From Thalassorhabdus alkalitolerans (GTDB lineage Bacteria > Bacillota > Bacilli > Bacillales > Marinococcaceae): 64,000 nucleotides of DNA. The stretch lies in assembly GCF_042656585.1 (NCBI RefSeq), contig NZ_JBHSPG010000009.1. One strand, 5' to 3'. Each line of letters begins with the position of its first letter. Within the stretch, counting starts at the first letter, position 1. Made by a program: the position numbers and the translations under genes. Of the stretch, positions 34,895 to 43,303 are shown piece after piece. Under the pieces are notes generated by a model. It was not told the DNA's origin, did not search any database, and saw only the letters and a list, made by a program, of their open reading frames with translations.

Positions 34895-35914
34895 GTGAGT
34901 AATGGAAGTAATAAAAAAGTAACTGCTACAGATGTTGCTCGTCTTGCTGGCGTCTCTCAATCTAGTGTTTCCAGAGCTTTTAGCAAGAGTTCGAGCGTAT
35001 CAAAAACGAAAAAAGCACGAATATTAGAAGCTGCGGAGAAACTTGGGTATCAGCCTAATGCCTTTGCAAGAGGACTTACTACGAATAAATCAAGAATTAT
35101 TGGAATTGTTATGAGGAATGTTGGGAACCCCTTCTATCCGGAAGTACTTGAAAAGTTCTATAATAAGCTTTCGGAGAGAGGGTACCAGCTTCTCTTCATT
35201 AACTCAGAGAACAATGAAATTAAAGAAGACGAAATCAGCCAGCTTATTGAATACAGCGTCGAAGGGGTAATTATTACAGATGCCCTTCTCGCTTCTTCAG
35301 CGGTCCAAAGGTTTTTAAGAAACGGGATATCCGTTGTGTTATTTAATCGTTATATCTACTTTTCTGGCTGCAGCGCAGTATATTGTGATAATTATTCAGC
35401 TGCCAAGAAAATAGGCTCATATTTACTTGAAAAGGGCCACCAAAAGCCTGCTTTTATTTCAGGGCCTACGAATACATCTACAACTATAGACCGGGAGAAA
35501 GGTTTTAAGGAAGCCCTTTTTGAGGGGGGAATTGTAACTTTTCCTTCTGAAGATGGAAAGTATTCCTATGAAGGCGGTTTTGACGCAGCAATCAGGTTGT
35601 TGAAAGACAATCCAGCTGTTGATTCAATTTTTTGTGCCAATGATGTATCAGCTTTTGGAGCCATGGATGCGATTAAAAAAATGGGATACAGGGTCCCAGA
35701 GGATATATCCATAATTGGTTTTGATAACGTAAAAACGTCCGGATGGGCTTCTTATGAATTAACAACTTGGCTTCAGCCAGTTGATGAAATGGTTGAACAT
35801 TCTATCAAGCTGTTACTTGAAGAGGAAAATAAAAGCAGTGATCAGCCTATCATGAAAGGACTGCAAGGAAGCCTTGTAGAAAGAAATTCAGTAAGAGACA
35901 GAAATAACGGATGA
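34895..35914 (+). CDS. LacI-family transcriptional regulator
   Basis: A 339-residue repressor: N-terminal helix-turn-helix ATDVARLAGVSQSSVSRAFS with the hinge LGYQPNAFARGL, and a periplasmic-binding-like effector domain (NPFYPEVLEKF, NDVSAFGAMDAIKKMG, PEDISIIGFDN). The GTG start has AGGAGGAG upstream. It lies 63 bases behind the HisD-like gene, and the palindromes O1 and O2 in front of that gene have the central CG of LacI-family operators, so it probably controls that unit. Confidence 0.93.
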   Translation: MSNGSNKKVTATDVARLAGVSQSSVSRAFSKSSSVSKTKKARILEAAEKLGYQPNAFARGLTTNKSRIIGIVMRNVGNPFYPEVLEKFYNKLSERGYQLLFINSENNEIKEDEISQLIEYSVEGVIITDALLASSAVQRFLRNGISVVLFNRYIYFSGCSAVYCDNYSAAKKIGSYLLEKGHQKPAFISGPTNTSTTIDREKGFKEALFEGGIVTFPSEDGKYSYEGGFDAAIRLLKDNPAVDSIFCANDVSAFGAMDAIKKMGYRVPEDISIIGFDNVKTSGWASYELTTWLQPVDEMVEHSIKLLLEEENKSSDQPIMKGLQGSLVERNSVRDRNNG

Positions 35915-35919
35915 AAAAG

Positions 35920-35947
35920 CAGCATCAATTATGATGCTGTTTTTTTG
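35920..35947 (+). terminator. Terminator behind lacI-type gene
   Basis: CAGCATCA pairs with TGATGCTG, followed by seven T. Confidence 0.85.
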
Positions 35948-36137
35948 CTGAAATGAATATGCTGTTCAACAAAAGGAGGGGCAACGTTAAACGTGTCAGT
36001 TGTCCACATAGAACCAAAACGAGTGTGAGGAGTACAAATTTGTATAGTAAATTGAACTCTTTCAATTGTAAGAGTATTCCACCTTCACCGTGCACAAACG
36101 CTCTTTCTTGACTCAAAAAACAGGATGAGGTATCGTT

Positions 36138-36153
36138 ACTAACGACCGTTAGT
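36138..36153 (+). promoter_or_regulatory. TetR-type operator
   Basis: ACTAACG-AC-CGTTAGT, a perfect 7-bp inverted repeat, lies 42 bases before the TetR-family start codon, as expected for autoregulation. Confidence 0.6.
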
Positions 36154-36194
36154 TTCCCGTGCTGAACATTAAGGGGAAAGGAGAGAGAAAAGCA

Positions 36195-36770
36195 ATGAGA
36201 ATAGATGAAATTAAAGAGGCTGCAAGGGCCTTGTTTGCTGAACACGGGTACAATGGAACAAGTTTGGCAGACATTGCTGACCAAGTCGGTATTAAAAAGC
36301 CATCCCTGTATAATCACTTTTCAAGCAAAAAAGAATTGTTCTTAGTAATTGTAGAAGATGTTTTCACGTCTTACATTACCTATGTCCATGACTCTCTCTC
36401 TGCTCTTGGGGAAAGCAACGTAGAAGACAAATTAAAGCAAGTGTTATATTCCACATGCCAATTTTTAAGCAGTCATGATGTAGGTGTTCTTTATATGCGC
36501 GTATTAATGTTTCCTCCAAAGGAATTGGAGAACGAAATTAAAACACGCTTTTTAAGATGTGAGGGAGTAACAGACGACTTATTTAATAACCTTATAATTG
36601 AAGGTATTTCCAATAAAGAAATAAGAGAAGGTCCTGTAGATACGTATTTAAAAGCGTACTATTGCTTAGTGGATGGTGTAGCAACAGAAATGTTTATATA
36701 TGAGACTTCCAAAGTGAAAGAAAAAGTGGAGGCTTCCTGGGAAATTTTTTGGCAAGGAATCACAGCATGA
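36195..36770 (+). CDS. TetR-family transcriptional regulator
   Basis: A 191-residue repressor. The N-terminal DNA-binding domain (about 1-50) reads AARALFAEHGYNGTSLADIA, then IKKPSLYNHFSSKKELF. The C-terminal half is the variable ligand domain. ATG 36195 has AAAGGAG upstream and is preferred over the ATG at 36159, which lies too near the presumed operator. The next gene, for a small export protein, starts 15 bases behind it, so both are probably one unit and the regulator may respond to a toxic compound. Confidence 0.92.
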   Translation: MRIDEIKEAARALFAEHGYNGTSLADIADQVGIKKPSLYNHFSSKKELFLVIVEDVFTSYITYVHDSLSALGESNVEDKLKQVLYSTCQFLSSHDVGVLYMRVLMFPPKELENEIKTRFLRCEGVTDDLFNNLIIEGISNKEIREGPVDTYLKAYYCLVDGVATEMFIYETSKVKEKVEASWEIFWQGITA

Positions 36771-36785
36771 GAGCAGGTGGGATAA

Positions 36786-37298
36786 ATGTTAGAAGTGATA
36801 GGCTGGTACTTTAGTATATTCATAATGGCTGCTACTCCTTGGCTTGAAATGCTTGTGGTTATCCCTATAGGAATAGGAGCAGGGTTGAATCCTGTCGCTG
36901 TAGGATTTATTGCGTTTCTGGGAAATGCCATTCCTGTGTTTCTTCTTCTGTATAAGTTTCATTGGCTTACAAACAACCGATGGTATCTTGCGTGGAAGAA
37001 GAAGAGGGAACTGAACAAACAAAGAAAGAACGAACAAATAAATGAGGAAAAGCTTCAAAAGAAGCAAGCCAGAAAAGAAAGAATGCAAAGGATATTCGAA
37101 AAGTATGGGCTGGCTGGGCTCGCCATTACAGGCCCGGCGATTACGGGGATCCATCTTGCGACTTTGTTTGCGATGGCTTTCAAAGCAAACAAAACGAAAA
37201 TAGCTCTGTGGATGAATGCAAGTTTGGCATTATGGGCTGCTGGAATGACCGTTGCATCTTTTTATGGAATTGAATGGATGATGTCATGGTTCGGATAA
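36786..37298 (+). CDS. Small multidrug export protein family (COG2426)
   Basis: A 170-residue membrane protein of the sm_multidrug_ex family: helices about 5-40 and 38-60, a long charged cytoplasmic loop (KKKRELNKQRKNEQ...), then the conserved EKYGLAGLAITGPAITGIHLATLFA and two more helices. The same architecture occurs in the gene at 62366. It is preceded by its TetR regulator. Drug export activity is a family label more than a demonstrated fact. Confidence 0.85.
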   Translation: MLEVIGWYFSIFIMAATPWLEMLVVIPIGIGAGLNPVAVGFIAFLGNAIPVFLLLYKFHWLTNNRWYLAWKKKRELNKQRKNEQINEEKLQKKQARKERMQRIFEKYGLAGLAITGPAITGIHLATLFAMAFKANKTKIALWMNASLALWAAGMTVASFYGIEWMMSWFG

Positions 37299-37317
37299 TC
37301 CATCCGAACTTTTTTAT
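37289..37317 (+). terminator. Terminator overlapping the end of the export gene
   Basis: GTTCGGAT pairs with ATCCGAAC, followed by seven T. Confidence 0.8.
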
Positions 37318-37404
37318 TTACTGAGTTAGACGAGAAGACTTCCAGCTTCGGATTTTTCCTTCCTGTAGAGGTTCTGACAGTTATCTTTCTATGTAAATAA
37401 AAGA

Positions 37405-37443
37405 ATTAAAAGACTCCTTAGTGGATGGCCCATTAAGGAGTCT
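37405..37443 (-). terminator. Terminator of tRNA-Pro
   Basis: On the minus strand AGACTCCTTA pairs with TAAGGAGTCT and is followed by TTTTAATTC. Confidence 0.85.
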
Positions 37444-37466
37444 GGTTTGGTTTAATAAGTGGTGGC

Positions 37467-37543
37467 TGGTCGGGATGACAGGATTTGAACCTGCGACTCC
37501 AGACACCCCATGCCTGTGCTCTACCAAGCTGAGCTACATCCCG
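37467..37543 (-). tRNA. tRNA-Pro (GGG)
   Basis: Complete cloverleaf on the minus strand: acceptor CGGGATG/CATCCCG, D arm, anticodon loop ATGGGGT with anticodon GGG, T arm and encoded CCA. It stands alone with its own terminator. Confidence 0.93.
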
Positions 37544-37614
37544 CCTTACATTTATATTGTAATATGGAAACGAAGCATTGACAACGCCTCCACCAAAAAA
37601 GTATGCATGATCAG

Positions 37615-38484
37615 CTACATTCGCAAAGCGAACACAGCTTTTTCTTTTTTCTTTGCTTCAAGCATTAGATCGATATTTGTATCGGGCAAAAGGTCTATAA
37701 AAGAATGAAAATCTTCATCGCTTATATAATCGGCATGAGAGGTATCAACTTGATGAGCTTTACCAGAACTAATATGCATTTTAGGACGGATGCTCTTATC
37801 CTTCCAAGTTAAAAATACGTCTTCAATGTAGCTCCTCGTCTCATTTTCCCCAGGTGGATTGCAACGGTGATGGTGAATATCAAAGCAAGCAGGTACCTTA
37901 AGATGGTTGGAGACTTCTAGTACATCTTCAATGTGGTATGTTTTATCGTCATTTTCGAGACGAAGGCTTTCTTTAACAAAAGGGGTTACTTTATCAAAGT
38001 TGGTGATAAATCTTTCTTTGGCAGATTCTTTATCTCCATATCCGCCCCCAATATGAAGAATCATATCCGTTCCTCCGCAAAGAGAGAGTAAGTGCCCGTG
38101 ATACTCAAGGTCCGAGACAGCATTTTCCACAATATTGTCTTTGGGTGAATTTAACACAGTATATTGTCCTGGATGCACACTTAAACGCATATTGTGCTTT
38201 TGCTGAAGTTTTTTTATAGAGGAGGCAGCGGCTAAGATATCATCATCTTTCCACCATTCCCATTCCAAAAGGGGATGACTTCCAAACGGGACAATATCAC
38301 TGCTGATACGAAAGAAAGTAATATTTTCTGTAATATTCCATTCCAATACTCGTTGGAGTTCTTTGAAATTGTGAAGTGCCAGCTCTTTTACCTTTTCTTC
38401 TCCTTCTGTTTTCATGGTTTGCAGCCGGCACGTTCTAAACCGGCTTGGCAGAGTCAAGTTTTGGCAAGGGTATCCAAGCCTCAT
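37615..38484 (-). CDS. uvsE: UV DNA damage endonuclease UvsE
   Basis: A 289-residue UVDE endonuclease, a TIM-barrel enzyme that nicks DNA 5' to UV photoproducts without nucleotide excision proteins. Family motifs: MRLGYPCQNLTL at the start, RISSDIVPFGSHP, LSVHPGQYTVLNSP, ILHIGGGYGDK, and the metal-binding CFDIHHHRCNP. The ATG at 38484 has GAGGAGGAGG upstream; 16 further upstream codons are not needed. In Bacillus the homologue (YwjD) protects spores. It follows msrA by 38 bases, so both are probably co-transcribed in a damage-repair unit. Confidence 0.95.
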   Translation of the reverse strand: MRLGYPCQNLTLPSRFRTCRLQTMKTEGEEKVKELALHNFKELQRVLEWNITENITFFRISSDIVPFGSHPLLEWEWWKDDDILAAASSIKKLQQKHNMRLSVHPGQYTVLNSPKDNIVENAVSDLEYHGHLLSLCGGTDMILHIGGGYGDKESAKERFITNFDKVTPFVKESLRLENDDKTYHIEDVLEVSNHLKVPACFDIHHHRCNPPGENETRSYIEDVFLTWKDKSIRPKMHISSGKAHQVDTSHADYISDEDFHSFIDLLPDTNIDLMLEAKKKEKAVFALRM

Positions 38485-38522
38485 AGCTGTGCCTCCTCCT
38501 CTCTTATGTAGACAGTAGACAA

Positions 38523-39065
38523 TTATCCCCAATGTTTCGTCATAAATTCATCTCTTCCTGATTTTGCACGGTCTTCTTTATACTCTTTAGGATTTTTCTT
38601 GTGGAACTTCTGATGATAGTCCTCTGCAGGATAAAAAGGTGTTGCAGGGAGTATAGGGGTTACTACAGGCTTGGAAAAACGACCGCTTGTTTCAATTTCC
38701 TTTCTTGACAGTTCGGCTAGTTCTTTTTGCTTTTCATTATGGTAAAAGACTGCAGGCCTGTACTGAGGGCCACGGTCATGAAATTGCCCTTCATTGTCTG
38801 TCGGGTCAACCTGGGGCCAGTAAATATCCAATAGTTTTTCATAAGGGAAAATAGTTGGGTCGTAAGTGATCTGAACAGCTTCATAATGGCCGGTGGTTCC
38901 GGTTTTAACCTGTTCGTATGTTGGATTTTCTTTATGTCCTCCGGTATAGCCGGAAACGACTTCAATTATGCCGTCCATTTCTTCAAATGGCTTAACCATG
39001 CACCAAAAGCATCCTCCGGCAAAGGTGGCTTTTTCTATTGTGGAATTTACAGCTTGATCCCCCAC
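38523..39065 (-). CDS. msrA: Peptide-methionine (S)-S-oxide reductase MsrA
   Basis: A 180-residue MsrA that reduces S-methionine sulfoxide in proteins. The catalytic motif GCFWCMVKPF lies at about residue 18, followed by VVSGYTGGHKENPTYEQV and GPQYRPAVFYHN. The resolving cysteine at the C-terminus seen in some MsrA forms is absent. The GTG at 39065 has AAAGGAC eight bases upstream and is preferred over the GTG three codons earlier, which has no room for a site. Confidence 0.94.
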   Translation of the reverse strand: MGDQAVNSTIEKATFAGGCFWCMVKPFEEMDGIIEVVSGYTGGHKENPTYEQVKTGTTGHYEAVQITYDPTIFPYEKLLDIYWPQVDPTDNEGQFHDRGPQYRPAVFYHNEKQKELAELSRKEIETSGRFSKPVVTPILPATPFYPAEDYHQKFHKKNPKEYKEDRAKSGRDEFMTKHWG

Positions 39066-39218
39066 AAGTCTCACGTCCTTTCAACAATCAGTAGAATAAC
39101 ATTATAACAGGTGCATGAAAAACGAGGAAAGGAAGAGTGTTGAGAAGATTGGAAAGGAAGCAATTCAGTATATAGAGTGGAGGGGGGAGGAGGGGCAGAT
39201 TTTGTCGAATTAAGTCAG

Positions 39219-39364
39219 TTGACCGGAAAGTTATCGATTTTGACCCAATTAGTGAGAGAATTGACCCAAATAGCAACAAAATTGACCCAAATAACTACAG
39301 AACGACCCAATTCCTAACTGAATTGACCCGAAAAGCTGCCATATGGACCAGAAAAGTACACTAA
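39219..39364 (+). repeat. Seven tandem degenerate 21-bp repeats
   Basis: Units start at 39219, 39240, 39261, 39282, 39303 (20 bp), 39323 and 39344, each beginning with TTGACC or a near form; the inner three share TTGACCCAAWTA. The period of 21 bases equals seven codons: one frame reads LTGKLSI, LTQLVRE, LTQIATK, LTQITTE before a stop in the fifth unit, but there is no start codon with a ribosome binding site. It is otherwise intergenic (39066-39471). Confidence 0.7.
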
Positions 39365-39411
39365 ATAAACGAATGATTAACAATAGGGGGCACTACAATG
39401 CTAAGTTTATC

Positions 39412-39466
39412 AATAAAGGGCTGCCCCTTTAACAAGCCTGACGTAGACTTTGGGAACAGCCCTTCC
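39412..39466 (-). terminator. Terminator-like hairpin behind the SDR gene
   Basis: On the minus strand AAGGGCTGTTCCC pairs with GGGGCAGCCCTTT across a loop of about 25 bases. Confidence 0.55.
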
Positions 39467-39471
39467 AGATT

Positions 39472-40365
39472 TTATCCGTTTACTACCATACCGCCGTTTA
39501 AGTGGAGAACCTGTCCTGACATGAATGAGGAATCTTCACTTGCCAGGTACACGTAAGCAGGAGCGAGCTCTGCTGGCTGACCTGGACGGTCCATTTCCGT
39601 ATTGCCGCCAAATTTGTCCACATGATCCTCATCAAAGGTAGCAGGGATTAGTGGTGTCCAAACAGGTCCAGGGGCTACACCGTTCACTCTGATCCCTTTT
39701 TTGGCTAATGAAACAGCCATTGAACGAGTAAATGAGGTAACGGCCCCCTTTGTTGCAGAGTAGTCGATTAACCCCGGGTTGCCTCGATAAGCTACCACGG
39801 AAGTCGTATTGATGATTGAACTTCCTTCTTTTAAGTGAGGAAGAGCTGCTTTTGTTAAATAAAACATGGAGAATATATTCGTTTGAAAGGTCTGCTCCAT
39901 GTCATCAAGGTCGATTTCCTCTAAGCCGTCTTTAGGATGCTGTTCTGCCGCATTATTTACCAGGATATCCAGCTTTCCGAACTCATTGATCGTGTCATCA
40001 ATCAGTCTTTGACAATGGGAGCGGTCCCCCACATGACCTGGGATGAGAACAGCTTTTTGACCAATTTCTTCTACACGGTTTTTGGTTTCTTCAGCGTCCT
40101 TGTGCTCATCTAAATAAGAAATCACCATGTCAGCACCTTCCTTGGCAAAAGCAATGGCTGTTGCCCGGCCAATGCCGCTGTCTCCGCCTGTAATTAAAGC
40201 AACCTTGCCTTTCAGCTTGCCGGCTGGTTTGTAATCTTTTTCTTCCGGATAAGGCTGAGGTTCCATTTCAGATTCAATACCTGGCTGACGATCCTGATGC
40301 TGAGGGGGTTGAATATCAGGTTGTTCTTCATAAGCGTGGTCAGGCTGATTTGGTTTTTTTGACAA
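39472..40365 (-). CDS. SDR oxidoreductase, general-stress-protein-39-like
   Basis: A 297-residue short-chain dehydrogenase with an extra acidic, proline- and glutamine-rich N-terminal tail of about 45 residues, as in Bacillus GSP39 (YdaD) and YhdF/YhxC-type stress proteins. NAD(P) motif TGGDSGIG, NNAAEQHP, catalytic serine in TTSVVAYRGN and the YSATKG tyrosine/lysine pair are intact. The start is TTG at 40365, six bases behind GGAGGTG. Substrate unknown. Sigma-B control would fit the family, but no such promoter was recognised. Confidence 0.9.
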   Translation of the reverse strand: MSKKPNQPDHAYEEQPDIQPPQHQDRQPGIESEMEPQPYPEEKDYKPAGKLKGKVALITGGDSGIGRATAIAFAKEGADMVISYLDEHKDAEETKNRVEEIGQKAVLIPGHVGDRSHCQRLIDDTINEFGKLDILVNNAAEQHPKDGLEEIDLDDMEQTFQTNIFSMFYLTKAALPHLKEGSSIINTTSVVAYRGNPGLIDYSATKGAVTSFTRSMAVSLAKKGIRVNGVAPGPVWTPLIPATFDEDHVDKFGGNTEMDRPGQPAELAPAYVYLASEDSSFMSGQVLHLNGGMVVNG

Positions 40366-40664
40366 GAAACACACCTCCAAGAATAATTCGTATGAGACTA
40401 GTTTTTTTCTACCCGCAAAGGATAGTTTTAAACATATACTTTGAAGACAGAAAAACGGTAGGAGGCACTTCCTTTATCTACAGGCAGGCTAATATGCGTA
40501 AAGAATTGAGGAAGAGAATGTGTTCAGATGAAATAAACCTTAGCCTTCGAGAGAAAAAATATGGAAAAGATTGCTTTTTTACTTTAATGTTGTAAAAGGT
40601 TGAATTAAAAAGTTTGAAAAGTTAAAATAAAGACCTGTGAAATAATACATAAAGGGTGAGAGAG

Positions 40665-41630
40665 ATGAATAGTTTGGAAAGGACGAGTAATTTTTTCAGC
40701 AAATATTTTGCAGTGTTTGTTATTCTCATTGCACTTATTGCTTTTGCTGTGCCAGAAGGCTTTGTCTGGATTGCTCCATATATTACAATTCTTCTTGGAA
40801 TTATAATGTTTGGCATGGGCTTGACGATGAGGTTGTCAGATTTTGCGGTAGTAGCTAAAAAACCTCTGCCGGTATTTATTGGAATAGTTGCACAATTTGT
40901 TATTATGCCGCTGGTTGCTTTCGGGTTAGCCATAGCTTTGCAGCTTCCTCCTGAACTTGCAGCGGGGCTTGTTTTAGTAGGAGCGTGTCCTGGCGGCACG
41001 GCATCCAACGTAATGGTTTATCTGGCAAAAGGTGATGTGCCAGTGTCGGTTGCCATGACTTCCGTTTCTACAATGCTGGCTCCTTTTTTGACGCCGTTCA
41101 TTTTATTGGTTCTTGCAGGGGAATGGCTTCCTGTTGATGCAGGTGCAATGTTTATGTCAATTATCCAGGTTATTATCATACCTATTGCATTAGGTATCCT
41201 TGTTAGGCGTTTTATGCCTGAAACAGTAGAAAAGGGAACAGCCGCCCTTCCCATTGTTTCCATCGTTGCGATTCTGGCTATCGTTGCAGCTGTCATTGGA
41301 GCAAACACAGAGAACTTGATAACTTCCGGCCTTGCTATATTTGCAGCTGTCATCCTGCATAATGGTTTTGGTTATTTGCTTGGATATGCAACAGCGAAAG
41401 TCTGCGGTCTGGATGAGACAAAAAGAAGAGCGATTTCAATTGAAGTGGGCATGCAGAATTCAGGCCTTGGAGCTACACTCGCTACCGTGCATTTTACACC
41501 GCTTGCTGCTTTGCCAAGTGCCATCTTTTCCGTTTGGCATAATATTTCCGGACCGGCTCTCGTATCCTTTTGGTCAGGATCCAAGAAAAAGACCAGTAAG
41601 GACAGTGAGGGGATGGATATAAAATCCTAA
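40665..41630 (+). CDS. Bile acid:sodium symporter (BASS) family transporter, YocS-like
   Basis: A 321-residue protein with nine to ten membrane helices. Family signatures are GIIMFGMGLTMRLSDF, the GACPGGTASNVMVYLAKGD motif in the sodium-site region, and EVGMQNSGLGATLA. Bacterial members take up organic anions (for example pantoate or 2-keto acids) rather than bile acids; the substrate here is unknown. ATG 40665 with GGGTGAG upstream is preferred over the GTG at 40656. It is monocistronic with its own terminator. Confidence 0.9.
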   Translation: MNSLERTSNFFSKYFAVFVILIALIAFAVPEGFVWIAPYITILLGIIMFGMGLTMRLSDFAVVAKKPLPVFIGIVAQFVIMPLVAFGLAIALQLPPELAAGLVLVGACPGGTASNVMVYLAKGDVPVSVAMTSVSTMLAPFLTPFILLVLAGEWLPVDAGAMFMSIIQVIIIPIALGILVRRFMPETVEKGTAALPIVSIVAILAIVAAVIGANTENLITSGLAIFAAVILHNGFGYLLGYATAKVCGLDETKRRAISIEVGMQNSGLGATLATVHFTPLAALPSAIFSVWHNISGPALVSFWSGSKKKTSKDSEGMDIKS

Positions 41631-41633
41631 AAG

Positions 41634-41663
41634 GAAGAACGCAGGGATCCTGCGTTCTTTTTA
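41634..41663 (+). terminator. Terminator behind the BASS gene
   Basis: AAGAACGCAGG pairs with CCTGCGTTCTT, followed by TTTTAT. Confidence 0.88.
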
Positions 41664-41837
41664 TATAGAGCAAATAATCATGAAGGCAAGGCCCTTTTTT
41701 AGAGAGTACTATTTTTCTTTTCGACAAAAAATGAGAATAATAGGTATTTAAAAGAGGAGATACATAAAAAACATTGAAATAGTAGAGAAAGTCTAGTTAT
41801 TTGATTTACATAAAATAGATACGTAGGAGACGGCCCC

Positions 41838-43115
41838 ATGAATGGTATCGAAATCTCAGCCTTAGGCACGTTACTGGGCCTTGGGCTGACTATTTTTTTC
41901 ATTATAAAGAAAGTAAGTCCCGCTTATGCGATGATGATAGGAGCTTTATTTGCAGGCATAGCAGGAGGAATAACAATTGAAGACACTGTACTGGTAATGA
42001 TAGACGGTGCAGGTGGGATGACTGGTGTAGTGTTAAGAGTACTGGCAGCCGGAGTGTTGGCAGGGGTGCTGATAGAATCGGGAGCTGCCCGGACAATAGC
42101 TGAGCAAATTTTTAACCGATTAGGGGTATCCAAAGCCTTGCTCGCTATTGCTGGGGCCATGATGGTTCTGACAGGTGTTGGTGTGTTTATAGGGGTTGCT
42201 GTCTTAACTGTGGCTCCGATAGCATTATCCATTGCCCACAAAGCCAACCTTTCGAAAATGGCTGTACTTCTTGCTATCACATGCGGAGGAAAGGCCGGAA
42301 ACATTATATCTCCCAACCCTAACACGATTGCAGTAGCTGATGCATTTCAGCTTCTTCTGACGACAGTGATGTTTGCCGGGATTGTGCCCGCTTTAGGGGG
42401 GATATGGATAACCTATATCATCGCCAGGCATCTTCAGCATAAAGGGGAGAAGGTAGACAAGAAGGAGACAGAAAAAGTGAATACCTCTGAACTCCCTTCA
42501 CTGACGGCTTCTTTGTCAGGGCCTGCAGCAGCTATTGGTCTTCTTCTCCTTCAGCCCTTATTCGGTATTGCGATAGACCCTTTGTTTGCTTTACCGGCAG
42601 GGGGAGCAATTGGAGCATTTATGATGAAAAAGGGAAAAGACCTGAATCATTTTGCACATGAGGGACTTAAAAGAATGAGCGGGGTTGCTATCCTTTTGAT
42701 TGGCACAGGGACGCTGGCAGGTATTATCGCTCACTCTGAACTGATAGAGATAATTATTACCGGAATTGATCAATTAGGGATGCCTGCTTATATGCTTGCT
42801 CCCGTAGCGGGGATGAGCATGTCTGTCGCAACAGGCTCTACTTCGGCAGCGGCAGCTGTAGCCGGAAATGTGTTTGCTCCATCAATACTGGAGCTGGGAG
42901 TGCATCCTTTGGCAGGGGCAGCTATGCTTCATGCCGGAGCCGGGATGTTTGATAATATGCCACAAGGCACGCTTTTTCATATTTCCAGAGCTGCAGTGGA
43001 TATGTCATTAAAAGAAAGGTTTCAGCTGCTTCCGTATGAATTTTTAGTCGGGGGAGTGATTACGTTGATATCAACATTATTGTTTGGGGTGATGGGTCAC
43101 GTCTTTTTAACGTAA
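41838..43115 (+). CDS. GntP-family permease
   Basis: A 425-residue membrane protein with about 12 helices of the gluconate:proton symporter (GntP) family. Conserved: VSPAYAMMIGALFAGIAGG near the N-terminus, TCGGKAGNIISPNPNTIAVA in the middle and TGSTSAAAAVAGNVF near the C-terminus. GntP carriers move gluconate, other sugar acids or glycerate-like hydroxy acids. A link to the glxK/CdaR pair 17 kb away is possible but not shown. GGAG precedes the ATG. Confidence 0.9.
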   Translation: MNGIEISALGTLLGLGLTIFFIIKKVSPAYAMMIGALFAGIAGGITIEDTVLVMIDGAGGMTGVVLRVLAAGVLAGVLIESGAARTIAEQIFNRLGVSKALLAIAGAMMVLTGVGVFIGVAVLTVAPIALSIAHKANLSKMAVLLAITCGGKAGNIISPNPNTIAVADAFQLLLTTVMFAGIVPALGGIWITYIIARHLQHKGEKVDKKETEKVNTSELPSLTASLSGPAAAIGLLLLQPLFGIAIDPLFALPAGGAIGAFMMKKGKDLNHFAHEGLKRMSGVAILLIGTGTLAGIIAHSELIEIIITGIDQLGMPAYMLAPVAGMSMSVATGSTSAAAAVAGNVFAPSILELGVHPLAGAAMLHAGAGMFDNMPQGTLFHISRAAVDMSLKERFQLLPYEFLVGGVITLISTLLFGVMGHVFLT

Positions 43116-43258
43116 TGTAATAGGTATAGAATGACAGATGAGTTTTGTTCTTTTCTCTTTATTTAAGGGGCGTCTCTACAATCCTATTTACTAGTGAGTC
43201 GATATTTTGTAAATCAGTCTATGTATGGCATAAGTTTAGATATTGTATTAGTTCATCA

Positions 43259-43292
43259 AAAAAAGACAAGCGATAAGCTTGTCTTTTTTATT
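43259..43292. terminator. Bidirectional terminator
   Basis: AAAAGACAAGC pairs with GCTTGTCTTTT between the GntP gene and the end of the glg operon. Confidence 0.85.
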
Positions 43293-43303
43293 GAGAAGGG
43301 TGA

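Noticed and set aside
39219..39364. CRISPR array
   Set aside because: Units are directly adjacent, with no spacers and imperfect repeats of 21 bases, and there are no cas genes.
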